From NCBI GenBank assembly GCA_001773455.1, contig MEWR01000014.1, positions 1,548 to 40,821 on the forward strand: a DNA stretch of 39,274 nucleotides. The letters are read 5' to 3'. The stretch is from Candidatus Abawacabacteria bacterium RBG_16_42_10 (GTDB lineage: Bacteria > Patescibacteriota > Gracilibacteria > RBG-16-42-10). The translations under genes and the position numbers were made by a program. Below are positions 10,037 to 20,017 of the stretch, piece after piece; positions within the stretch are counted from its first letter, which is position 1, and every line of letters begins with the position of its first letter. Below the pieces are notes generated by a model that worked only from the letters and a program-made list of their open reading frames with translations, searched no databases and was not told the DNA's origin.

Positions 10037-10161
10037 AGAAAGTGTGACCAGATGCTAAGTTACCACATTATCGACTATAGTCAACAAGAGCCTCTCATTT
10101 TCCACTACTCGCGAAAGCAATTTTTTATGCTACAATAGTTCTGATATTTCTTCTCGATTCT

Positions 10162-10890
10162 ATGGCAGATAATGATTTTTACATTGGGCCCCGAAAATAT
10201 GAAGGCGTGATCGTTTTCTATCGTATGTTGGCCGGTATTGTCGGTGGTTTAGCTGGCGGACTTATCATTCTCATCGGGCTTATTCTTGCAGGTTCTCTTC
10301 TCAATGCACTCGCTGATCCCACCGCATTTGTTTCACCATTCGCCATCTTCATGGCTGTGAGTGTGCTCTTTATGGCAGGTCTTGTCGGCAATGGCCTCAG
10401 TGTTTTCCTTATGAGTTTAAGCGATCAGGACAAATACCAAAATCCTTATCGTGGTCTTCTTCAGGTGGCGGTCATCAATATTGTCATCTTTTTAATCAGC
10501 ATTGGTGCTTATTTTATTGCTCGATCGATCGATATCAGCTTCATGATCACCGTGGCATTGGTACAATTTGTTTCTTCAGCACTTGCTTCTACTTTTGTTT
10601 TTAGCGCCGTCACTGTACGTCCCAGTGAATTCGTCATCGAAATTTATGGTGGCTTTATCAGTATGCTACTAGGTCTTGGTATAGCTACACTGGTCTACTT
10701 CGTCGGCAATGAGTTAGCTCTTTTCTTTGGCCTGCCTATCATCATGTGGTTCAGCATCGGTTTCTTCGGTGGTCTCACAGAATTCTTCTATTATCAACTC
10801 TATCGTCACACTGGTGTCGATGTCTTAGAAACCGGCGACGCAGACTATCAAGACGAAGGTTTTGATGAACCTGCTGAAAGGAAGAAATAG
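10162..10890 (+). CDS. Polytopic membrane protein of unknown function
   Basis: 242 aa, about 6 hydrophobic segments, Gly-rich TMs. Confidence 0.7.
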   Translation: MADNDFYIGPRKYEGVIVFYRMLAGIVGGLAGGLIILIGLILAGSLLNALADPTAFVSPFAIFMAVSVLFMAGLVGNGLSVFLMSLSDQDKYQNPYRGLLQVAVINIVIFLISIGAYFIARSIDISFMITVALVQFVSSALASTFVFSAVTVRPSEFVIEIYGGFISMLLGLGIATLVYFVGNELALFFGLPIIMWFSIGFFGGLTEFFYYQLYRHTGVDVLETGDADYQDEGFDEPAERKK

Positions 10891-10957
10891 TTCAAGTTCT
10901 AAATTCCAAGCCTGCCCCGAGTGTATCGAAGGGTTCAGAGTTCTAAGTGGCATAAAA
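10891..10957. repeat. Intergenic repeat (CCTGCCCCGAG..ATCGAAGGG type) embedded in heptads
   Basis: TTCAAGTTCTAAATTCCAAGCCTGCCCCGAGTGTATCGAAGGGTTCAGAGTTCTAAG; related copies near 18300-18337 and 20687-20752. Confidence 0.65.
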
Positions 10958-11253
10958 CTCAAGTTTCTTTCTTATTCTTATATCGATCCTTCGAGCATAG
11001 GGTGCTTTTTAATAGAAATAAGCACTTTAAGAATTAAGATAAACATTAGACACTTTCATAGCACGCCACGAACCCGACCGGAGTGAGTGGTTTGAGTCTA
11101 ATGGCTGCGCCAAAATACCCGACCGGAGTGAGTGGAAAATTTGCAATGAACTACTCCTGTGTCGAGTTCATTGCATGAACCACTATTTATTTTTTATAGC
11201 CAAGAAGCGATTCTCTGGCAGCAGCCATGAATCCGAGCGCAGCGAGTGGTTCA

Positions 11254-11328
11254 TGGTGACCCCAAGAGGAATTGAACCTCTATCTAAACCTTCGGAGGGC
11301 TTCGTTCTATCCGTTAAACTATGGGGTC
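11254..11328 (-). tRNA. tRNA-Arg (anticodon CCG)
   Basis: Reverse complement GACCCCATAGTTTAACGGATAGAACGAAGCCCTCCGAAGGTTTAGATAGAGGTTCAATTCCTCTTGGGGTCACCA: acceptor GACCCCA/TGGGGTC, anticodon loop CTCCGAA, T arm AGAGG-TTCAATT-CCTCT, encoded CCA. Confidence 0.93.
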
Positions 11329-11332
11329 GGAT

Positions 11333-11366
11333 TAATTTAAAATTAACAATTGAAAATTGAAAATTA
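11333..11366. repeat. AT-rich heptad repeat
   Basis: AATTTAA AATTAAC AATTGAA AATTGAA AATTAAA. Confidence 0.65.
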
Positions 11367-11741
11367 AATTACCTTAACAAAAATAGCACAAACACCGTAG
11401 AGCTTTTCTTCCTCTGGAGAATAATATTTATGCATATTATCTAGTTTTTCTTGTAATCTTGCGTCTTGATTATATCCTACTGCTATTCCATCTATAGTAT
11501 TAAACATCTCTTCGAGACTTGGAAATACCAAAAGATCAATAATCAAAGTGTCAATTTTTTCGTTTTTATCTGTTCTATTGCTAAAGGTAATTTTATCGCC
11601 TGTTTTTAATTTGCGTCTTTTTTCATCATACAATCTTAATTCTATAGTCTTCGATCCACTTTTAACCATGGAAAAAGCATTGGCATTAAGCCACATTTCA
11701 TGTTCGGCCGGTACTAAATTTTCAAGTGATGATTTCTCCAT
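11364..11741 (-). CDS. ASCH-domain protein (PUA-like RNA-binding fold)
   Basis: MWLNANAFSMVKSGSKTIELRLYDEKRRKLKTGDKITFSN is ASCH-like. Likely start MEKSSLENL at 11741; the longer ORF start (11792) lies in the tRNA-flanking hairpin. Confidence 0.75.
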   Translation of the reverse strand: MEKSSLENLVPAEHEMWLNANAFSMVKSGSKTIELRLYDEKRRKLKTGDKITFSNRTDKNEKIDTLIIDLLVFPSLEEMFNTIDGIAVGYNQDARLQEKLDNMHKYYSPEEEKLYGVCAIFVKVI

Positions 11742-11791
11742 AAAGTAAAGGATATGGCGGAGCCATGAACCCGAACAAAGTGAGTGGTTCA

Positions 11792-11866
11792 TGGTGACCC
11801 TGAGAGGAATTGAACCTCTATTTAGGCCTTAGGAGTGCCTCGTTCTATCCGTTGAACTACAGGATC
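11792..11866 (-). tRNA. tRNA-Arg (anticodon CCU)
   Basis: Reverse complement GATCCTGTAGTTCAACGGATAGAACGAGGCACTCCTAAGGCCTAAATAGAGGTTCAATTCCTCTCAGGGTCACCA; acceptor GATCCTG/CAGGGTC, loop CTCCTAA, T arm AGAGG-TTCAATT-CCTCT, encoded CCA. Confidence 0.9.
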
Positions 11867-12042
11867 ATACGTGCGACCACTGTAGCAAATTTTTAAAAAC
11901 AAATCTCATATTGACACCACCCTCCCACACCCGAAGGGTCCCCTTTGGGGCCTGGGGTCGCCTCAGGCGACCACCCTCATGCGAAAGCATAAATTTGTCG
12001 CACATTAACATATCAAAAATGAAAAAAATCTTCTTGACTTTC

Positions 12043-12077
12043 ACTCTTAACTCAGCACTCTGAACTCTGAACTTGAG
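12043..12077. repeat. Heptad repeat, ACTC type
   Basis: CACTCTT AACTCAG CACTCTG AACTCTG AACTTGA. Confidence 0.6.
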
Positions 12078-12081
12078 TTTT

Positions 12082-13359
12082 TTATCTTCTCCACTGCTCA
12101 AACCACAGAAGTGCATTGAAATATTTTTGACTTATCGGAATACCAGTAAGCAATGGATAAAAACAAACGAACCATAAAGCAAAAAGTCCGAGAAGTATTG
12201 GCACAATAATTTTCCCTTGCTTGCTCTTCCATAGTTGCCAGAGAGTCAGACTCAGAAGCAATTGCCAGACAATCGCCACACCCATGAAATAATAAAGAAA
12301 AGAAACGCGACTAATGAAAATCCAAGGTACATACATGAGCACACTGCTAATACTCAGACACCATTGCCAAGCATTCTTGGGCCAAACAAAAAAGACTGTA
12401 TATACAAAAACAACGAGAGCCGACCACCAAGTAAGAGGATTTCCTATCGTGATAATCCCGTAATAATGACCATCCACTAATTGAAAATGATCCCAAATAG
12501 GTCGTACCATAAAAGGCCATGTCCACCATGATGAACCGTAAGGATGAGTCGCTGTTAAGTCACGACTAAAAACATATGCTTGCTTATGCCACGTAACAAA
12601 AGCATTCCAGACACTATCAAAAGGCTCCATGATGTCTCTGGACAATTGCTGCCAATTTCCTCCCTCCCCCAAAAAGGCAAGTATATACGTCGCAGAAGCC
12701 ACCAGAAGAAGTACAAGCAATCCAATGATTGGATAGGGAACAATCAGCTTTTTCCAATGAAACAGTAACCAAACGAAACACAAGATCAGTGCTGCCAGAC
12801 CTAACCATTTAATAGCCACTGCACAGCCGGTGAGAACTGCCGCCAAGAGCAGATACAGAACTTGTTTTTTTACTATCTTTTGTTCAAGTGCGATGACAAA
12901 AAATAAAAATGCAGCAAAAACAAAGAAATACATAATACCATCCATGAGCCCCAAACGACCATACACGAAAAGCATGCCATCAACACCAGCTATCAGGAGA
13001 GCAATAAATGCTGCTTGCCAAGATTTCGTCATTCTCCAAGCCAATTGCCATAGTACCGTCAGTAATCCCATACCAAAGAGGTATGACATAATGCGCCAGC
13101 CAAAGGCATTATTGCCAAACACCCATTCACCCACCGCAATAATCCATTTCCCCAGAGGAGGATGAATATCAAAAAATGCTTCCCCTATGATGTACTTTTG
13201 CGCAAAAACTGGGAAATACACTTCATCAAAAATCACGTCCTGAGGAGATGCTAGATGCCAAGCACGAACAACAGCAAATACTACAAAGAGCCCTAAAGCC
13301 GCAACGTAGTAAGCGTCCCAGGACTTTATGTGTTGCAGCAGTGAAATTTTTTTTGTCAT
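12082..13359 (-). CDS. GT39-family protein O-mannosyltransferase-like membrane protein (PMT)
   Basis: DVIFDEVYFPVFAQKYIIGEAFFDIHPPLGKWIIAVGEWVFG is the PMT DE..HPPLGK signature; polytopic. Start moved to MTKKISLL (13359) because the called ORF start overlaps rnpB. Confidence 0.85.
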   Translation of the reverse strand: MTKKISLLQHIKSWDAYYVAALGLFVVFAVVRAWHLASPQDVIFDEVYFPVFAQKYIIGEAFFDIHPPLGKWIIAVGEWVFGNNAFGWRIMSYLFGMGLLTVLWQLAWRMTKSWQAAFIALLIAGVDGMLFVYGRLGLMDGIMYFFVFAAFLFFVIALEQKIVKKQVLYLLLAAVLTGCAVAIKWLGLAALILCFVWLLFHWKKLIVPYPIIGLLVLLLVASATYILAFLGEGGNWQQLSRDIMEPFDSVWNAFVTWHKQAYVFSRDLTATHPYGSSWWTWPFMVRPIWDHFQLVDGHYYGIITIGNPLTWWSALVVFVYTVFFVWPKNAWQWCLSISSVLMYVPWIFISRVSFLYYFMGVAIVWQLLLSLTLWQLWKSKQGKIIVPILLGLFALWFVCFYPLLTGIPISQKYFNALLWFEQWRR

Positions 13360-13372
13360 ATGAAGAAAAATT

Positions 13373-13772
13373 GCCTCCTTTGGTAAGCCGGATTCTGTAG
13401 CCCTGAATCCAAGCGTTAGCGAGTGGTTCATGGGTGACTATCATCTATCTAGTCCCGCCCTTGCGGGCGGGATCATGCAGTGGGCGAAAAAGGTCTTGTT
13501 GAGCAAAGAATTTCCTTTCTCTCCATCCCACCTTGCAGCTCATAGGGTTTACCGACACTCGTCTATCACTAGACGCATTCCCACGTACGTAGGACTTTTC
13601 ACCTTTGATTTCGCCGAAGCAAAATTCGTATTGTCTCTGTGGCACTATCCCTATCTCGCATTTTGAATATATTGCGGGACGGTTCCCGTTAGGAACTATG
13701 ATGCTCAAGCTGCTGTCCGGACTTTCCTCCCTGTACCAGATGGTACAGGGCGATAATCTGTCCAAAAGAGGC
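13373..13772 (-). ncRNA. rnpB: RNase P RNA (M1 RNA class)
   Basis: Reverse complement has GGGAGGAAAGTCCGGACAGC (CR-I), GCCACAGAGACAATACG, P18-like TCCCGCCC-GCAA-GGGCGGGA, TAGATAGATGAT, ACAGAATCCGGCTTACC (CR-V), and P1 GCCTCTTTTGG paired with CCAAAGGAGGC. Confidence 0.94.
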
Positions 13773-13846
13773 ATAACGATTATAAAAACATGGCTTGCTT
13801 ATGTCTAGTCCTCATTCCCTATTATCATGTATAATAATAATGGCTT

Positions 13847-14857
13847 ATGACACAAATACAAACTTTACTTAACGATCTTTTCTTTTGGTTCAGCAACATT
13901 TGGACTTGGATGATTGAACATCCCGGCCTTTTGATATTTTTGGCAATGGGGGCACTCATTCCTGCCGGTTTCTGGTTATGGTTATATTACCGGCAGGTAT
14001 ACATGGACAAAGAAGATAAAAAGTGGATGATTGTCACGTTTTTTTGCGGAATATTCGCAGTTTTGCCGGTTCTTGGAGTGAATTATTTGCTCAAGACTTT
14101 TGCCAACTTTGAATTGATTAATTTCGTAGAAGATGCGACTCTCGCTCAGCGTATTCCTCTTGTCATACTTGGTTTCATGATCATGGGAGGATTGGAAGAA
14201 TATGCCAAGTTTGTGATTGTTCGCGGAGTAAATGACAAACAGCAAGCTTTCAACCGTGTTGCTGACGGTATCGAATACGCAGTTGCCGGTGCTCTGGGCT
14301 TCGCTTTCATTGAAAATCTTGCCTACTTTGCCGTAGCTGCACAAGAATATTCTGAAGGACCTATAAACTTTGTCGCTCTTATGAGTGATAGTACCTTTAT
14401 TCAAATCGTGATTGCCAGAAACATGGGAACCATGCTCGTACACACATTATTTTCTGGTTTCTTGGGATATTATTATGGAAAGGCAAAAATATTAGGCTTA
14501 CAAGCCGAAATTTCTGAAAAGAAAAAACTACGTAAATATCTGCTTGTCAAAGGCGTCAAAGCTCGTGTCAAACGCTTACGTATGATTTGGGACAATCGGA
14601 AATTTCCTGTCCCACGAGCTATTCATATCAAACAAGATGAGCTTATCGCTGAAGGGCTGATGGTCGCGATCGTTTTACATGCTACTTACAATTCACTATT
14701 ACACCTCGACGTGAGTTATCTTATTGCTCCACTTATAATCGGTGAATTCGCTTTGATAATGCATGAACTCCATCTCGAGAAAAATCTTCTGGTATATGAT
14801 CTCGAGAAAGTCGAACGGACCGAAATCCGAAAAGAACTCGAAAAAAGTGTAGAGTGA
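13847..14857 (+). CDS. PrsW-family intramembrane protease-like protein
   Basis: GGLEEYAKFVIVRG, GFAFIENLAYF, TMLVHTLFSGFLGYYYGKA, VLHATYNSLLH arranged as in PrsW. Confidence 0.8.
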   Translation: MTQIQTLLNDLFFWFSNIWTWMIEHPGLLIFLAMGALIPAGFWLWLYYRQVYMDKEDKKWMIVTFFCGIFAVLPVLGVNYLLKTFANFELINFVEDATLAQRIPLVILGFMIMGGLEEYAKFVIVRGVNDKQQAFNRVADGIEYAVAGALGFAFIENLAYFAVAAQEYSEGPINFVALMSDSTFIQIVIARNMGTMLVHTLFSGFLGYYYGKAKILGLQAEISEKKKLRKYLLVKGVKARVKRLRMIWDNRKFPVPRAIHIKQDELIAEGLMVAIVLHATYNSLLHLDVSYLIAPLIIGEFALIMHELHLEKNLLVYDLEKVERTEIRKELEKSVE

Positions 14858-14915
14858 TGAGTTCTGAGTGCAGAAACTTCAACTCATCATTCAGCGCTCT
14901 GCACTCTGAACTTGT
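14849..14915. repeat. Heptad repeat overlapping the stop of the PrsW-like gene
   Basis: GTAGAGT GATGAGT TCTGAGT GCAGAAA CTTCAAC TCATCAT TCAGCGC TCTGCAC TCTGAAC. Confidence 0.7.
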
Positions 14916-14916
14916 G

Positions 14917-16564
<1,648 letters not shown>

Positions 16565-16567
16565 AGA

Positions 16568-17221
16568 TCAGGTTCCGCGATGCAAAACCAGAGCAACAAT
16601 ATGGTGAAAGCCATGTCGGCGCAAGGCATTGGCGCACTCCGTAAGCGTCGTTCCGGAGGTCACGATATCATCGATCAAAACAATCGTTGTTTTTCTATCA
16701 ATCTGCTGATGAAGAATGTCATTCACGACAAACGCTCCCTTGAGATTCTCTTTTCTTTTTTCTTTGGAAAGCCCCACTTGTGTAATTGTTGCCTTTTTAC
16801 GAAGTAATAATGGCAAAACTGCCACCGACCATACTCGCAATTCTCGCACTAGCACCTCGGCTTGATTGAATCCTCGCGAAGCAAGCTTCTTTGCATGTAG
16901 TGGTATTGGCACACAAACAATATTCTCGGTTGTTTGCAAACCATCAAAAAAAGCGCGAGCCAATATCTTCTGCAATACCTCACCTGCCCCCAGCCAACGA
17001 CGATATTTCCATGCATACAAAAAACGCGCAACGGTGTGACTTGTATCTCTGCAAGCAATCATCACTTGATCCAAACCCTGCACAGAATAATAAGAAATTT
17101 CAAAAGAAATATTTTTCTCAAAACTTTTACTGCACCCACCACAAAGCCAAGAACCAATCTTTTGGCACTGCACACAGCGCGGCGGAAATAGCAGATTGAG
17201 GAAAAATTGAAGCATAGCCAA
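16568..17221 (-). CDS. comF: ComF-family phosphoribosyltransferase-like protein
   Basis: N-terminal Cys cluster CVQCQKIGSWLCGGC, then IPLHAKKLASRGFNQAEVLVREL and VLIDDIVTSGTTLTECANALRRHG (PRPP-binding motif). Confidence 0.9.
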   Translation of the reverse strand: MAMLQFFLNLLFPPRCVQCQKIGSWLCGGCSKSFEKNISFEISYYSVQGLDQVMIACRDTSHTVARFLYAWKYRRWLGAGEVLQKILARAFFDGLQTTENIVCVPIPLHAKKLASRGFNQAEVLVRELRVWSVAVLPLLLRKKATITQVGLSKEKRKENLKGAFVVNDILHQQIDRKTTIVLIDDIVTSGTTLTECANALRRHGFHHIVALVLHRGT

Positions 17222-17438
17222 ATGAAGGATCTCTCATTATATCAGACGAAAAATGAAATTATTCTATCAGAAAATTCTTCGGGCATTCAAACTTCGCATG
17301 GCAAAGAATATTTTACGAACATATTATCCTAAGCGAACTAGCTCTCAATAACATCAGAACTTACATCTGCAATAACCCCAAACATCATCTAGACAAGAAA
17401 GACAGAAAGCATTAGAATACATCTTCAAAATATACTCT

Positions 17439-17744
17439 ATGAAAAAATCATTTATTCTCTCTTCAATCATTGCTATCGCAGCACTCCTACCAACCCCCTC
17501 GGTAGAGGCTGCAACAAACACTACAGGTTGCCGCGCTTATTTCGGCAATCGATGCGTTCAATATTATAACGAGCATTCAGCTAATTATGGCGCATTACCA
17601 AGCAATCGCGATCCAAATTGTCATGCCTATTACGTCAATAAGTGCGTACAATATCGGTCATCAGTGAGCCGTTCTCAGCCAATGACCGTCTGTAAGCAAT
17701 ATTTCCCCTACTATTCAGGTTGTTATCGTATCAGGAAATCCTAA
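17439..17744 (+). CDS. Small secreted Cys/Tyr-repeat protein
   Basis: Signal peptide MKKSFILSSIIAIAALLPTPSVEAA; repeats CRAYFGNRCVQY, CHAYYVNKCVQY, CKQYFPYYSGCYRI. Confidence 0.7.
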   Translation: MKKSFILSSIIAIAALLPTPSVEAATNTTGCRAYFGNRCVQYYNEHSANYGALPSNRDPNCHAYYVNKCVQYRSSVSRSQPMTVCKQYFPYYSGCYRIRKS

Positions 17745-18173
17745 TTATTTAGAGCTTTTCTCTTCCTTCATCGGCATTTCTTCCCTGCAACATCCTCCCA
17801 TCTTGTCTGCAGGCATACAGTTGCCATGTTCATCACAGCACTGACATCCCTCTCCGCAATTCCCACTTGTGCAGCAACCACAGCCCTCCATCATCATTCC
17901 ATGATGTCTCTTTTTAAGCCCCATTAATGCACCAAGCACACCACCAATTGCAGCTCCGCTGATCATTCCCTTCATAGCTAGACTTGTGCTCAGCATATAG
18001 AGATTTTCTATGCCTTGATCCATACCGACATCGGGAGAAAGAGACATAAGCACATAACCGATCAGACTGATAACAACACCCAGAAGCAGACCGACAACTA
18101 TACCAAGCAAACCGGCACAAAATGCCAACAAAGACATTTTCAGAAGTTTATGCGCAGGAGAATGAGAATACAT
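17745..18173 (-). CDS. Small membrane protein with metallothionein-like Cys-rich C-terminus
   Basis: Two hydrophobic segments, then HHGMMMEGCGCCTSGNCGEGCQCCDEHGNCMPADKMGGCC (10 Cys). Confidence 0.7.
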   Translation of the reverse strand: MYSHSPAHKLLKMSLLAFCAGLLGIVVGLLLGVVISLIGYVLMSLSPDVGMDQGIENLYMLSTSLAMKGMISGAAIGGVLGALMGLKKRHHGMMMEGCGCCTSGNCGEGCQCCDEHGNCMPADKMGGCCREEMPMKEEKSSK

Positions 18174-18180
18174 AGAAATG

Positions 18181-18337
18181 TAGAATTTAAAATGTAAAAT
18201 TGACCACGTGAACTATACAGCAATAAATTCTAAGTTCAAAGCATATCCCTATTCCAAAGTGTCACCCTGGGGGCTAGGTTTTAACTTAGAACTTTGAACC
18301 CTTCGATACACTCAGGGCAGGCTTAGAATTTAGAACC
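18181..18337. repeat. Composite heptad/CCCTTCGATACACTCAGGGCAGG repeat region
   Basis: AATTTAA AATGTAA AATTGAC; AATTCTAAGTTCAAAG ... AACTTAG AACTTTG AACCCTTCGATACACTCAGGGCAGGCTTAG AATTTAG AAC. Confidence 0.65.
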
Positions 18338-20017
18338 GAGTTTCTTGGTCATGTATGTTCCTTCAAGCTCATATCCCAATTTTCGGTAATAGCCTCTCAC
18401 ACCGACTCCGCTGATCACAGCAATTTTTTGGATATGTTCTTTTTGGACAATTTCTTCTACTTTTGCCATCATGATTCGCCCCAATCCCAAATGTTGAGAG
18501 GCACCCTTTTTACGCTCCTCAAGGGGAACAGCTTCCCCATACGTATGAACTTCACGAATAATTGCCGCATTTGTTAATTCACGGATAAAATGCCTCTTGC
18601 CTGCAAGTGTATGATAAGGGATACGAAGACGTAGATGTGCATGCAGTATTGAGCGAGACTCATTTTCCATACTGATAAAAAATTCTTTTCCTTGGGATGC
18701 CTCATATTCTTCTACAAGCAGCTGAATATCATTGACATCATGAGGACGATTACGTACTTCTCGACAGCGAATACAACTACATATATAGCCCTTTTGACGC
18801 ATATACGCATGTACCAATTCACGGAAATTTGTATAATGTGTCCCATCAACCACATTTGGTCGCGGAATATCACGACCTAAACGGACGATTCTGACCCAAT
18901 AAGGAATATTCTTTTTCACTTTCGCAAGCATCTCAATTAATTCCTCATCGCTATACGTTTGAAATTTTCCTTGGGTCCACCAATCTTTAAGCTCAGCATC
19001 GATAGTTACTACACATGGATAAATTTTTACTTGATCGGGGCGAAAATCCGGATCATTCCATAAAATGTCATACATTTCTTTGTCACGTTTCAGATCACTG
19101 CCCGGCAAGTTTGGCATAGTATGGTAGTGGACCTTAAACCCGGCTTCTTTCAACAAAAATGTCGCTTCTTTTGCTTCTTTATTTCCATGTCCTCTTTTGG
19201 TCAATTCATTCACATCATCGTAAACACTTTGTACACCGATCTCCACGCGAGTACCTCCAAGCTTTCGCATATGGATGACCTCATTTTCATTGATATAGTC
19301 GGGACGTGTTTCAAAGGTGATACCAACACAGCGAATGGCCGCAGTTTCATTGTGCAACATTTCTCTCTCTAATGTAGTATGTTTTTTAATCGTCGAATCG
19401 AAGCGTTTTACAAATTGCTTGGGATTTTCTTTCATGATCATAAACTCATTCATAGCCTTCAAGGCCTTGCGAACAACACTTGATTGATATGACCTTGGCA
19501 AAAAAGAAAATGTTCCTCCCATCACAATCAAGTCAACTTTGTCGACAGTATGACCACCTGAAGATAGTGCAAAAAGACGCTTTGCTACCTGACGATAACT
19601 GTCGAAGTTCACCGTAATAGCACGCATCACTGCGGGTTCATTGGAATTATAACTCTTGGGAACGCCCTCTTCAGTCGGACAGTAAATACATTTTCCTGGA
19701 CAAGGATAAGGCTTTGTTAAAACCGGGATGGGAGCCACACCTGACAATGTGCGTATAGCGCTTTTTTTGAGAATCTTGGGAATCCAATGTGTCTCAGGTA
19801 GTGTATTGCTTGCTACCGACTCATGGTATACGTGCAAAATAATCGTCTGCGCGGGACAAGGTACTTTAAATTTCCGTGCCGCTTCACGCTTGAGCTTATC
19901 AATCACCATACGATCTTGCGTATTCAACGCAATTATTTTTTGCAAGACATACAAGGCAGCCTTGTAGAGCTCAGGGGTCATTTTCTGATATTCTTTCTGT
20001 GGAACGGTACTACTCAT
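18323..20017 (-). CDS. Elp3-like radical SAM / GNAT acetyltransferase (tRNA uridine-34 carboxymethyl-type)
   Basis: Radical SAM motif PYPCPGKCIYCPTEEGVPKSYNSNEPAVMRA; C-terminal KAT HLGLGRIMMAKVEEIVQKEHIQKIAVISGVGVRGYYRKLGYELEGTYMTKKL; overall Elp3 layout. Confidence 0.93.
   Translation of the reverse strand: MSSTVPQKEYQKMTPELYKAALYVLQKIIALNTQDRMVIDKLKREAARKFKVPCPAQTIILHVYHESVASNTLPETHWIPKILKKSAIRTLSGVAPIPVLTKPYPCPGKCIYCPTEEGVPKSYNSNEPAVMRAITVNFDSYRQVAKRLFALSSGGHTVDKVDLIVMGGTFSFLPRSYQSSVVRKALKAMNEFMIMKENPKQFVKRFDSTIKKHTTLEREMLHNETAAIRCVGITFETRPDYINENEVIHMRKLGGTRVEIGVQSVYDDVNELTKRGHGNKEAKEATFLLKEAGFKVHYHTMPNLPGSDLKRDKEMYDILWNDPDFRPDQVKIYPCVVTIDAELKDWWTQGKFQTYSDEELIEMLAKVKKNIPYWVRIVRLGRDIPRPNVVDGTHYTNFRELVHAYMRQKGYICSCIRCREVRNRPHDVNDIQLLVEEYEASQGKEFFISMENESRSILHAHLRLRIPYHTLAGKRHFIRELTNAAIIREVHTYGEAVPLEERKKGASQHLGLGRIMMAKVEEIVQKEHIQKIAVISGVGVRGYYRKLGYELEGTYMTKKLGSKF

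Noticed and set aside
13360-13444. N-terminal extension of the PMT-like ORF (and ORF 13226..13444)
   Set aside because: This sequence is the 3' end of rnpB; MTKKISLL at 13359 is a better start.
13444-13475. GC-rich palindrome CCCGCCCTTGCGGGCGGGA as a REP element or terminator
   Set aside because: It sits at the P18 position of rnpB and has a GCAA tetraloop as expected for RNase P P18.
19823-20017. N-terminal extension MVYVQNNRLRGTRYFKFPC.. of the Trm9-like ORF
   Set aside because: It is antisense to the Elp3-like gene start; the methyltransferase homology begins at the ATG at 20018.
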